The notes under the pieces were generated by a model. The model was not told the origin of the DNA, did no database searches, and worked only from the letters and a program-made list of their open reading frames with translations. From a virus: 21,529 nucleotides of DNA. Position numbers and translations under genes: made by a program. The DNA lies in IMG/VR virus record IMGVR_UViG_3300031660_000065, positions 1-21,529 of that record, one strand, 5' to 3'. Below, one piece after another: positions 1 through 7,213 of this stretch (position 1 is the first letter of the stretch; every line of letters begins with the position of its first letter).

Positions 1-1035
1 GGTAATGTTGGGATTGGCACGAGTTCTCCTAGTGGTAGCTATGGTAAAAACCTACAGGTACACACAGCAGCAACAAGTGGTTCATCATTACAACTCACAG
101 ACGGAACAACAGGTGGTGGAGTTAATGATGGATTCCAATTAATTTGCACAAATGGTCTCGCATACCTTTGGAATCGTGAGACATCTGATATGGTGTTGGC
201 TACCAGTAACACAGAACGTATGCGCCTCGACAGCAGCGGTAATTTGCTGGTGGGTAAGACTTCCAATAACTTCGCTCTAGCAGGTTCTATAATTCGATCT
301 GGGGGTGAGGCTCTATTTACTAGAGCAGGTGATTTATTAACGCTGAACAGACTAACCTCTGACGGCACTGCTATATCTTTCCGCAAAAACGGCACCATTG
401 TGGGGAGTATTGGTACTAATGGTGGTTACATTCATATTGGGTCAAGTGATGTAAACTTGCGCTTTCATGCTGGTGCCGATACTGTTCTTCCTGCTACTTC
501 AGGTGGGGCTTCTAGAGATAATGCAATTGATATGGGAAGCAGTGGCGCAAGGTTCGACGACATCTACGCCACCAACGGCACTATCCAAACGTCAGACCGC
601 AACGAGAAGCAAGACATCGAAGTCCTCACTGCTGCTGAAACTGCGGTAGCTGTAGCTTGCAAGGGTCTACTCCGTAAGTTTCGCTGGATTGATAGTGTAA
701 CTGAGAAGGGTGATGACGCCCGTATCCACTTCGGTATTATCGCACAGGACTTGCAGGATGCTTTCACTGCTGAAGGCTTAGACGCTGGTCGTTACGCCAT
801 GTTCATCTCTAGCACATGGTGGGAAACACAGACTGACGTACCTGCTGTTGAGGCTGTAGATGAAGTCTTGGATGAAGACGGTAAAGTAGTAACTGAGGCT
901 GTAGAAGCCAAGGATGCTTACACCCGCACAGACACATTCGATACTCTAGCTGAAGCCCCAGAGGGTGCTACTGAACGTACCCGCCTTGGTGTTCGTTACC
1001 CTGAGTTACTCGCATTTATTATAGCTGCAATATAA
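1..1035 (+). CDS. Tail fibre/spike C-terminal part with S74 intramolecular chaperone (5'-partial)
   Basis: The frame is open from the first base of the window without a stop, so the gene begins upstream; 344 residues are visible. The fragment opens with a GNVGIGT-type repeat typical of phage fibres and S74 proteins, followed by Gly/Ser/Thr/Asn-rich beta-type sequence ('MRLDSSGNLLVG'). At fragment residues 198-203 it reads S-D-R-N-E-K-Q-D-I, which fits the SDxxxK Ser/Lys dyad of the peptidase S74 (endosialidase-type) chaperone, followed by FRW and a G-I-I-A-Q-D-L element of the same domain. In this family the C-terminal domain helps the fibre trimerise and then cleaves itself off just before the serine. 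The domain stops soon after the RYPELL element, without the usual C-terminal coiled coil. Role: probably host-receptor binding at the tail tip. Confidence in S74 is high; the fibre specificity cannot be read. Confidence 0.88.
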   Translation, partial: GNVGIGTSSPSGSYGKNLQVHTAATSGSSLQLTDGTTGGGVNDGFQLICTNGLAYLWNRETSDMVLATSNTERMRLDSSGNLLVGKTSNNFALAGSIIRSGGEALFTRAGDLLTLNRLTSDGTAISFRKNGTIVGSIGTNGGYIHIGSSDVNLRFHAGADTVLPATSGGASRDNAIDMGSSGARFDDIYATNGTIQTSDRNEKQDIEVLTAAETAVAVACKGLLRKFRWIDSVTEKGDDARIHFGIIAQDLQDAFTAEGLDAGRYAMFISSTWWETQTDVPAVEAVDEVLDEDGKVVTEAVEAKDAYTRTDTFDTLAEAPEGATERTRLGVRYPELLAFIIAAI

Positions 1036-1046
1036 GGAGCCTAACA

Positions 1047-1355
1047 ATGGCAATCACATACACATGGACTATCGCTAACTGCGAACACGACATCGCAACT
1101 GGCGGCATTAACGTAGTACACTGGCGCTGCTCTGGCGTCGATGGGGACCACACAGCGTCATCATACGGCACTGTAGGTCTAACACCTGACCCATCTGAGT
1201 CTGACTTCACGGCTTACGCTGACGTAACGGAAGCTATGGCTCAGACTTGGGTCTGGGAGAATGTATCACAGGATGATACAGAAGCGGCCATTGCTGCGAA
1301 GATTGACACAATGGCAAATCCAACTGAAGCCTCTGGAACACCTTGGGCTGTTTAA
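1047..1355 (+). CDS. Small conserved phage protein downstream of the tail fibre (DUF7936-like)
   Basis: A 102-residue protein starting at ATG 1047, with a good ribosome site (AAGGAG) in the 11-base gap after the fibre gene. The sequence alternates beta-type and polar stretches, is tryptophan-rich (ITYTWTIANCEHD, VHWRCSG, TWVWENVS) and has no signal peptide or membrane segment. It resembles a family of small proteins I recall from cyanophage and other marine phage genomes next to tail fibres (DUF7936), but I could not check this. Its position between the fibre and another small protein suggests a tail-associated or fibre-assembly role; that is inference from context only. Confidence 0.75.
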   Translation: MAITYTWTIANCEHDIATGGINVVHWRCSGVDGDHTASSYGTVGLTPDPSESDFTAYADVTEAMAQTWVWENVSQDDTEAAIAAKIDTMANPTEASGTPWAV

Positions 1356-1377
1356 CCTAAACTGAAAGGAGATCGCT

Positions 1378-1593
1378 ATGACTGAAGACAAAAAGGTTAT
1401 TACGATTGACGACATCGAGTACACTGAGGATCAACTGTCTGATGCGGCGAAGGTTTGCATCAACCACATTAACTCTCTGGATCAGAAGATTGGTTCGGCC
1501 AACTTCAACCTGACGCAGCTACAGGGGGGCCGTGAGTTCTTTATGGCGCGACTGAAGTCTGCGCTGGCTGAAACTGAAGCTGAAGCTGAGTAG
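1378..1593 (+). CDS. Small helical phage protein (DUF6447-like)
   Basis: A 71-residue, acidic, mostly helical protein. ATG 1378 is preceded by a strong ribosome site (AAAGGAG, 7 bases upstream). The pattern TIDDIEYTEDQLSD, then HINSLDQKI, then a leucine-rich C-terminal helix ending in an Ala/Glu repeat (ETEAEAE) fits the small DUF6447-type family seen beside fibre genes in marine phages. That match is from memory and is moderate. It is the last gene before the terminator at 1601-1647, so it closes the fibre transcription unit. No enzymatic motif is visible; a fibre chaperone or assembly role would fit its place but is not shown. Confidence 0.75.
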   Translation: MTEDKKVITIDDIEYTEDQLSDAAKVCINHINSLDQKIGSANFNLTQLQGGREFFMARLKSALAETEAEAE

Positions 1594-1600
1594 AAAACAA

Positions 1601-1647
1601 GGCAACGGGGCGGAACAAACCGCCCTGTTGTCGCTTTACATTTTTTT
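1601..1647 (+). terminator. Factor-independent terminator after the fibre unit
   Basis: A 13-base left arm (1601-1613, GGCAACGGGGCGG) can pair with 1620-1632 (CCGCCCTGTTGTC) across a 6-base loop (AACAAA), using two G-U pairs. Seven T residues follow at 1641-1647, after an 8-base spacer that is longer than usual. The element lies just after the stop at 1593 and before the next gene, as expected for the end of a transcription unit. Confidence 0.8.
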
Positions 1648-1657
1648 GTGCTATAGT
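1628..1657 (+). promoter_or_regulatory. Candidate sigma70-type promoter for the structural unit
   Basis: TATAGT at 1652-1657 matches five of six positions of the -10 consensus. TTGTCG at 1628-1633 lies 18 bases upstream and matches four of six positions of the -35 consensus. The spacer contains the T-run of the terminator, so the promoter overlaps the terminator. Transcription would begin around 1664, giving a leader of about 20 bases before ATG 1686. A second TTTACA at 1635-1640 is a better -35 by sequence but is only 11 bases from the -10. The call is from sequence likeness only. Confidence 0.5.
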
Positions 1658-1685
1658 CGCGGCAACTTAACGCCTTGAGGTCTTG

Positions 1686-3167
1686 ATGACACTTATTCCG
1701 CTCGACATTCCCGCTGGCGTTTACCGCAACGGCACAGACCTGCAATCACAAGGCCGCTGGCGCGATGCCAACCTTGTGCGTTGGATTGATGGCACAATGC
1801 GACCTCTGGGCGGTTGGCGTGAGCGGTCTGAAAACGCTGCTGATGCTAAAATACGCGGTATGCTTTCGTGGTCCGACAATAGCAATAACCGTTGGATTGC
1901 AGGCGGAACTTACAACAAACTTTACATTTGGAGCCAGACTGGCGTTCGATACGATATTACCCCGGCTGGCTTTACAGCAGGCATAGAAGACGCAGTAGCC
2001 TTTACTGGCTACGGCGGCAGCTTTTACGGCAGCTATGGCTACGGTGTTGCTCGACCTGACACAGTTCGCATTCAGCCAGCTACATCTTGGTCACTAGACA
2101 CTTGGGGCGAAAACCTCGTTGGATGTACGGAAGATGACGGCAAGATTTACGAGTGGGCATTGGCAACTGGCACACCTGCTGCCGTCGTAGCCAACGCACC
2201 TGTAGATAATAGATCACTTGTAGTTACTGCTGAGCGCTTCCTGTTTGCGCTTGGTGCTGGCGGCAATCCACGCTTGGTCCAATGGTCTGACCGTGAAGAT
2301 AATACAACATGGACACCAGCGGCAACCAACGAGGCTGGTGACCTTGAGTTAGAAACCAGCGGTCAAGTTATGAAGGGCGTTCGTGTCCGTGGCCAGACGC
2401 TAATCCTGACTAGCACAGACGCACACGCAGCAAACTACATCGGCCCACCCTACGTTTATGGTATTGAGCGTGTTGGTGCGTCGTGTGGATTAGTCGCAAA
2501 AGAGGCTGTGGCTGTTGTTGATGCAGGTGCGTTTTGGATGGGCGCACACGCGTTCTACGCTTACACTGGCGGCGCTGTGCAGGAAATTCAGTCTGACGTA
2601 TCAGACTACGTGTTTAACGACATGAACAGAGCGCAAATCAGTAAAGCGTTTGCCGTAACAAACAGCAACTTTGGTGAAATCTTCTGGTTTTACCCGTCAG
2701 GCAGCGCAACGGAAAATGACCGCTACGCAGCCTACAACTATATTGAAAACACTTGGTACACTGGCGATCTAGCGAGAACTGCTGGCGTTGACCGTGGTGC
2801 CTTCCGCCAACCTCTTTGGGCCAGCGCGGATGACTTTAAAATTTACGAGCATGAAATTGGCTTCAATTACGGCAACCTTACGCCGTTTGCGGAAAGCGGA
2901 CCAATCATGCTTGGGTCTGGCAATGTAGTGGCATCTGTTGTTGAAATGATACCAGATGAGAAAACGCAAGGTGACGTAAGTGTTACCTTTAAGACGCGGT
3001 TCTACCCCAATGGCACTGAGCGTGATTACGGGCCATTCGATATGTCATTGCCAACGTCTATGCGATTTACCGGGCGACAGGTTCGCTTGCGTATTGACGG
3101 CGAAACGCTTGGCGACTGGCGCGTAGGCATTAACAGACTTGACGTTGTTGCTGGTGGTCGTAGATGA
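1686..3167 (+). CDS. Putative tail / DNA-stabilisation structural protein
   Basis: About 493 residues. I place the start at ATG 1686 (GAGG five bases upstream) rather than at the TTG one codon earlier. The N-terminus (IPLDIPAGVYRNGTDLQSQGRW, then NLVRWIDGTMRPLGGW) is a pattern I recognise from structural proteins of marine podoviruses. The body is a succession of short beta-type segments with recurring W, G and Y, and tags such as RLVQWSDREDNTTW and NRWIAGG, suggestive of a propeller-like fold as in the P22 gp10 type of tail-accessory factor. That homology is an inference. It is the first gene after the terminator/promoter region and overlaps the next gene by four bases. No enzyme motif is seen. 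A tail-tube or connector-plug function is most likely. Confidence 0.7.
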   Translation: MTLIPLDIPAGVYRNGTDLQSQGRWRDANLVRWIDGTMRPLGGWRERSENAADAKIRGMLSWSDNSNNRWIAGGTYNKLYIWSQTGVRYDITPAGFTAGIEDAVAFTGYGGSFYGSYGYGVARPDTVRIQPATSWSLDTWGENLVGCTEDDGKIYEWALATGTPAAVVANAPVDNRSLVVTAERFLFALGAGGNPRLVQWSDREDNTTWTPAATNEAGDLELETSGQVMKGVRVRGQTLILTSTDAHAANYIGPPYVYGIERVGASCGLVAKEAVAVVDAGAFWMGAHAFYAYTGGAVQEIQSDVSDYVFNDMNRAQISKAFAVTNSNFGEIFWFYPSGSATENDRYAAYNYIENTWYTGDLARTAGVDRGAFRQPLWASADDFKIYEHEIGFNYGNLTPFAESGPIMLGSGNVVASVVEMIPDEKTQGDVSVTFKTRFYPNGTERDYGPFDMSLPTSMRFTGRQVRLRIDGETLGDWRVGINRLDVVAGGRR

Positions 3168-3826
3168 CGCAGCAGCACCGCGCACCTGAACCATATGGCG
3201 ATGACTGGAGAACTTGGGGTCGTCGTATGATGCAGCACCTCAGTCAGGTGCGGTCAGCCTTGGTTCAGCAAACTGGCGGGGAAAGCGCGGCAGACGATGG
3301 CACACTAATGTGGGATCGTGAGAACCTGTGGCCTGTGGTTTCAAGGTCTGGCGTCTGGCGTCAGATTGTTTTGGCTAACGGCGTGGCTCACCTTGAGATT
3401 ACATCTGACGTAACAGCAGCGTCGGCCAATACTGCTTATCCGCTGACATTTGCAATAATGGCGGGCAGTGTTGGTGTTACGCTAGGCACTCCAGCGTCTC
3501 GTATTGTTTTTGCTGAGGGCGGCGCGTACACACTGAGCTTTACGGCTCAAACGCATTCGTCGTCTGGCTCTACAGTCAACTTCTGGTTCTGGCCAAGGTT
3601 GAACGGAGTAGACATTGTTGATAGCGCGATGCAAAACACGCTACATCAAAACAACGCAACAATGATTGTATCTCGCACGCAAATCTTCAACGTAAATGCT
3701 GGGGATTACCTTGAAGCGTATTGGGCCACAGACAGCACTAATGGCAGCTTGCAGCACCACGCGGCCAACGCATTTGCGCCAGCTACACCTGCGGCTACGC
3801 TGGCTATATCTAGGGTGAACGCATGA
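3164..3826 (+). CDS. Putative adhesin or head/tail fibre protein with jelly-roll-like C-terminal domain
   Basis: A 220-residue protein whose ATG overlaps the upstream stop (ATGA), so translation is probably coupled. The N-terminal 60 residues are polar and helical (WRTWGRRMMQHLSQVRSALVQQ) and may anchor it to the particle. From about residue 85 a beta-rich domain follows, with FAEGGAYTLSFTAQTHSS, TVNFWFWPRLNGVDIVDS and NVNAGDYLEAYWATDS. This order of strands (a G-x-Y start, a W-x-R-x-N-G-V-D hairpin, a G-D-Y-L-E strand) is characteristic of C1q/TNF-like jelly-roll domains in phage surface proteins. It could bind a host receptor or decorate the particle. The fold is inferred by pattern only. 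Confidence 0.65.
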   Translation: MTQQHRAPEPYGDDWRTWGRRMMQHLSQVRSALVQQTGGESAADDGTLMWDRENLWPVVSRSGVWRQIVLANGVAHLEITSDVTAASANTAYPLTFAIMAGSVGVTLGTPASRIVFAEGGAYTLSFTAQTHSSSGSTVNFWFWPRLNGVDIVDSAMQNTLHQNNATMIVSRTQIFNVNAGDYLEAYWATDSTNGSLQHHAANAFAPATPAATLAISRVNA

Positions 3827-4182
3827 ACGAGATTGATCGTTGCAAGCCTTGGATTGAAGCTGCACTTGAGTACAGCGGCGGCACACATGACTTCGATGAT
3901 ATTGTTGAAGGATTGCATAAAGGTGTGTTACAGCTTTGGCCAACGCCAAGGGGGTGCATCGTCACAGAAATCGTGATATACCCGAAGAAATCGGTGTTAA
4001 ACGTATTTCTGGGTGGCGGTGAGCTGGATCAAATTATGGATATGCACGAAGACGTGATAGACTGGGCAAAAGCACAAGGTTGCAGCGCTCTAACAATGTC
4101 TGGCCGTTTTGGCTGGAAGAAACCATTAAAGGCACACGGCTGGTCAGCCCAGCACGCCTCATACATTAAGGAGTTCGAGTAA
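3823..4182 (+). CDS. GNAT-like small phage protein
   Basis: 119 residues, with its start overlapping the previous stop by four bases. The sequence begins MNEIDRCKPWIEAALEYSGG, continues with beta-type stretches (QLWPTPRGCIVTEIVIYP, VLNVFLGGGELDQIMD) and ends with WAKAQGCSALTMSGRFGWKKPLKAHGW. The alternation and the closing 'G-C-S-A-L-x-M-x-G-R-x-G-W' element resemble the small acyltransferase-fold (GNAT-like) proteins common in podovirus structural blocks. The classic acetyl-CoA loop (Q/RxxGxG/A) is not evident, so catalytic activity is doubtful and it may be a structural or assembly protein. The setting, just before the internal virion proteins, resembles that of T7 gp13, but I see no proof of homology. 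Confidence 0.65.
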   Translation: MNEIDRCKPWIEAALEYSGGTHDFDDIVEGLHKGVLQLWPTPRGCIVTEIVIYPKKSVLNVFLGGGELDQIMDMHEDVIDWAKAQGCSALTMSGRFGWKKPLKAHGWSAQHASYIKEFE

Positions 4183-5492
4183 TGTCAGGCGGAAAAGGCG
4201 GCTCAAGCACAAACGAAGTCACGATCCCAGAATACATTGAGGCTGCCGCACAGCGTAACCTCAATAAAGCTGAACGTATTTCGAAGATTGGTTACACGCC
4301 ATACTATGGCCCAGATGTGGCGGCGTTTACGCCGATGCAGCAGGCGGCATTCCAGAACACAGCAGATACTGCTGGCGCATTTGGCATGGCTGCCCCAACA
4401 AGCCAGCAAGACATTATGGGCGGCATGGCAGCTCCGACGACATATGCAAACGGCGTTCAGGGTTACTCATCTGCGCCAATGTACGAGGAATCACTTGCCG
4501 AGCTTGGCAGGCAGCGTCCCGGTCAGAAAGCGTACATTGACAGCTTCTTTATTGACCCATTTACGGGCGGTGCAGGTTCTAACAACTTTGCTCCGATTGA
4601 CTACACGCAATATGGAACAATGGCACAAGATGCTCGCAACCAAGGTGACACGAACCGAGCGAATGATTTGGCAATTGCACGAGCAAGCGCAGGTCCGAGT
4701 TCGGTTTACTACGATTACAATAACGAGACCTACAACACTAGCAATCCAGCCAATACTTACATTACAAATCCGGGGGCTGGAATTACAGACACATCCCCAG
4801 CAAGCACTATTGGCGGCATAGGCAGTGACGTAAGCGAAGCTGTTATTAGCAACACAATTGGGTTGTTTAATCCAACGTATAGAACGGGCATGATAAACAA
4901 TCCTATTGCAAACCCCAGTGTCTCTGAGATGATTGAGGCTGCGCCAACCGGAATGGATTACAGCCCTACAACTGGAGGCTATGTCGCAAGTACACCTAGC
5001 GCGCCTGTATCGTCATCCCCCCGACCTCCGACAAAGGGCAAAATGCAAACAAATGGCGGGTTCACTGGCCTCAAGGATATGTTTGACGGCGGCGGTGCTG
5101 GTACAAGCGGTGACACACATAAAGACGCAGCTGGTAATGATAAAATTCTTTGCTGCGCTTACTACAATCTTGGCTATCTTCCCCGCGACATCTGGCGTCT
5201 TGACCAGCGTTATGGCGTTTGGTTGCACCGTAATGATCCAAAACTTATGAGTGGTTATTTGGCGTGGGCAAAACCTCTTGCTGAATACGTGCAAAAAGAC
5301 ACCCTCATGGCTAGAACCGTTAGAGCTGTTATGCGTCCAATCGTGGTCTGCTGGGCAAAGGAAATGGCTCACAACATGAAGCCAGAAAAGTACAAGCCGA
5401 ACTACGCCGGCAAACTGATTAAATTTATTGGCGAACCATTTAGCCGCATGTGCGGCAAACTGAAGTCTCGCAAGATTGAGGAGATGGTATAA
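4182..5492 (+). CDS. Putative internal virion / ejection-type protein with Cys-rich C-terminal domain
   Basis: 436 residues. The start overlaps the previous stop as TAATG and has AAGGAG upstream. Three parts can be seen: an N-terminal helical stretch of about 75 residues (NEVTIPEYIEAAAQRNLNKA, TPMQQAAFQNTADTAG) of the type shared by phage internal proteins; a long low-complexity Gly/Ser/Thr/Asn/Pro-rich middle up to about residue 320; and a compact C-terminal domain beginning ILCCAYYNLGYLPRDIW and ending in a basic KLKSRK stretch, with aromatic and cysteine residues (CCAYY, VVCWAKEM, FSRMCG). It leads the run of four large proteins before the portal, so I infer a particle-internal or DNA-ejection role. 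No enzyme signature is recognised. Confidence 0.6.
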   Translation: MSGGKGGSSTNEVTIPEYIEAAAQRNLNKAERISKIGYTPYYGPDVAAFTPMQQAAFQNTADTAGAFGMAAPTSQQDIMGGMAAPTTYANGVQGYSSAPMYEESLAELGRQRPGQKAYIDSFFIDPFTGGAGSNNFAPIDYTQYGTMAQDARNQGDTNRANDLAIARASAGPSSVYYDYNNETYNTSNPANTYITNPGAGITDTSPASTIGGIGSDVSEAVISNTIGLFNPTYRTGMINNPIANPSVSEMIEAAPTGMDYSPTTGGYVASTPSAPVSSSPRPPTKGKMQTNGGFTGLKDMFDGGGAGTSGDTHKDAAGNDKILCCAYYNLGYLPRDIWRLDQRYGVWLHRNDPKLMSGYLAWAKPLAEYVQKDTLMARTVRAVMRPIVVCWAKEMAHNMKPEKYKPNYAGKLIKFIGEPFSRMCGKLKSRKIEEMV

Positions 5493-7213
5493 TGGCGGGT
5501 TCAGGATCAGGCTTTAATCCAGTAGTAGGCCCAATGTCGTCTCAAGCGGCAGCGGGTGGCATTAACAATGCGCAACCCGGCATTTCGGCTATGGGCAGTG
5601 CAGGTAAAGGCGGCGCAAGCCTCAACCCAATCCCCTATGCTAACTACGACTTGGGTTCTAATGTTTCAGGAGTGTTGCCTGGCCCTCCTATATCTAACTT
5701 TAATCCTCAACAGTTTGGAGAAATTAGTGCTGTCGTGCCACCTAATGCGCAACCCGGCATTCCGCCGCTTGGCGATATTAGGCCAGACGTAATCAACCCG
5801 CGAGTCGGTTTTGAGCCAGCTCCTATTGAGGGAGCAGGCGGATTTACGCCGTCTTTTTCTGATGCAGGTAAAGGCGGCGCAAGCCTCGACCCAATCCCCT
5901 ATGCTAACTACGACTTGGGTTCTAATGTTTCGGGGGTTCTGCCTAACACTCAACCTCAAGGTGGAACATTTAATGCTGTCGCGCCACCTAATGCGCAATC
6001 TCCACAGTACGCACCAATGGCCCCACAGAGCGGCTTTAATGTGAACCAAGCATCTGCTGCGGGCAGTGCAAGTGATCTTATGAACATGATGGGCGGCGGT
6101 CCACAGCCAACGTCATCTAATGCGCAATCTGTGCAGGGTACGCAGCAGACACCAATGGCCCGACAGAGCGGCTTTAATGTGAACCAAGCATCTGCTGGCG
6201 CGCTTCAGCAGTCTCTTCAGGGTACGCAGCAGGCAATGGGTTATCAGCCGGGCAACATCGCAGCGGCGCAGTATCGCCCAGCGGAGCTTGGCGCTGCTGG
6301 CCAAGTCGCTGGTGCTGATTTAGGTGCCTACACCAACCCATACGAAGATCAAGTTGTTCAGCAGTCTCTGCGTGACCTTAGTGGTGCGCAGGAGAAATCG
6401 CTAAACCAGATGGGTGCGCAGGCAACGGCAGCCAATGCTTTCGGCGGGTCACGTCAGGGTATTGCTGAAGCTGAAACACGCAAAGCATACGGCGACCAAG
6501 CTACAAACATGGTTACTGGGCTTCGTTCTTCTGGGTTTCAAAATGCGCAGAACCTTGCAGGTCAAGATATTGCGCGTCAAATGCAAGTTAATGCTGCAAA
6601 CCAAGCTGCTCGCAATCAGGCTGGCCAGTTTAACGTCGGCAACATTATGAACGCGCAGCAGCAAAACATTGCCAACCAAATGTCAGGCAATCAGGCGCGT
6701 CTTGGCGCAGCAGCACAGCTTGGCGGACTTGGGCAGCAAGCATTCAACACTGGCCAAACAATTCAGCAGAACCAAGCGCAGCAGGGTCTTATGCAGCAGG
6801 GCTTGCAGCAAGCACTTATCGACGCAGCACGCGGCCAATATGCAGGCTATACAGGTGCGCCAAATCAAGCACTATCAGCACCGCTGGCTGCACTTGGCGT
6901 TACGCCAACGCCGCAGTCAACTACAAGCAGCAGACAGCCGGGCCTGTTTGATTACCTTAGCTTGGGTGCAACAGCAGCCGGAGCTTCTGACGCTCGCTTG
7001 AAAACTGACGTTACACCCGCTGGCAATATTGGCGGCTTCAACTTCTATAATTGGAAGTGGAATGACGAGGGCAAGCGGATTGCTGATCCAAAGCAACCGA
7101 CTTATGGCGTTATGGCTGACGAGGTTCAGGCAACGCATCCGCACTTGGTTAAGCGTGGCAAAGATGGCTACCTTCGCGTAAACTATCGTGAGCTAATGGG
7201 TGAGATAGCTTAA
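5492..7213 (+). CDS. Putative internal virion / tail protein with short C-terminal S74 chaperone domain
   Basis: 573 residues; TAATG overlap with the upstream gene. Residues 1-240 are low-complexity (Pro/Gly/Asn/Ala/Gln) and contain in-frame duplications at the DNA level. Residues about 245-470 form an Ala/Gln-rich helical region with the motif LGAYTNPYEDQVV..., NQMGAQATAANAFGGSRQG, which I know from phage proteins in ejection/tail blocks. Residues 499-573 are an S74 domain: S499-D-A-R-L-K504 fits the Ser/Lys dyad, with Y-G-V-M-A-D-E-V and a closing VNYREL element. In S74 proteins the domain chaperones trimer folding and cleaves before the serine. Its place among internal proteins rather than fibres is unusual. 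Confidence is high for S74, low for the location in the particle. Confidence 0.75.
   Translation: MAGSGSGFNPVVGPMSSQAAAGGINNAQPGISAMGSAGKGGASLNPIPYANYDLGSNVSGVLPGPPISNFNPQQFGEISAVVPPNAQPGIPPLGDIRPDVINPRVGFEPAPIEGAGGFTPSFSDAGKGGASLDPIPYANYDLGSNVSGVLPNTQPQGGTFNAVAPPNAQSPQYAPMAPQSGFNVNQASAAGSASDLMNMMGGGPQPTSSNAQSVQGTQQTPMARQSGFNVNQASAGALQQSLQGTQQAMGYQPGNIAAAQYRPAELGAAGQVAGADLGAYTNPYEDQVVQQSLRDLSGAQEKSLNQMGAQATAANAFGGSRQGIAEAETRKAYGDQATNMVTGLRSSGFQNAQNLAGQDIARQMQVNAANQAARNQAGQFNVGNIMNAQQQNIANQMSGNQARLGAAAQLGGLGQQAFNTGQTIQQNQAQQGLMQQGLQQALIDAARGQYAGYTGAPNQALSAPLAALGVTPTPQSTTSSRQPGLFDYLSLGATAAGASDARLKTDVTPAGNIGGFNFYNWKWNDEGKRIADPKQPTYGVMADEVQATHPHLVKRGKDGYLRVNYRELMGEIA
5600..5938 (+). repeat. 75-bp direct repeat pair inside the S74-containing gene
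   Basis: A 75-base stretch at 5600-5674 recurs at 5864-5938 with about four differences. The spacing of 264 bases is an exact multiple of three, so the repeat is in frame and encodes two near-identical peptides around AGKGGASL[N/D]PIPYANY. Shorter surrounding tracts (AATGCGCAACCCGGCATT at about 5568 and 5744) are also repeated. Confidence 0.9.
6013..6197 (+). repeat. 47-bp direct repeat pair inside the S74-containing gene
   Basis: Bases 6013-6059 recur at 6151-6197 with a single visible difference (CCC versus CCG). The offset is 138 bases (46 codons), so it is in frame and encodes PMA[P/R]QSGFNVNQASA twice. Each copy is preceded by a repeated AATGCGCAATCT tract (near 5990 and 6119), which suggests a larger original duplication. 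Confidence 0.9.

Noticed and set aside
1635-1657. TTTACA (1635-1640) as the -35 element of the promoter
   Set aside because: Only 11 bases separate it from the -10-like TATAGT, far below the usual 16-18; TTGTCG at 1628 has proper spacing.
4237-4821. A 194-residue open frame in another + frame inside the ejection-type gene
   Set aside because: It has an Arg/Leu/Gln/Thr-rich composition typical of an out-of-frame reading of low-complexity coding sequence, and no ribosome site; the overlapping gene is better supported.
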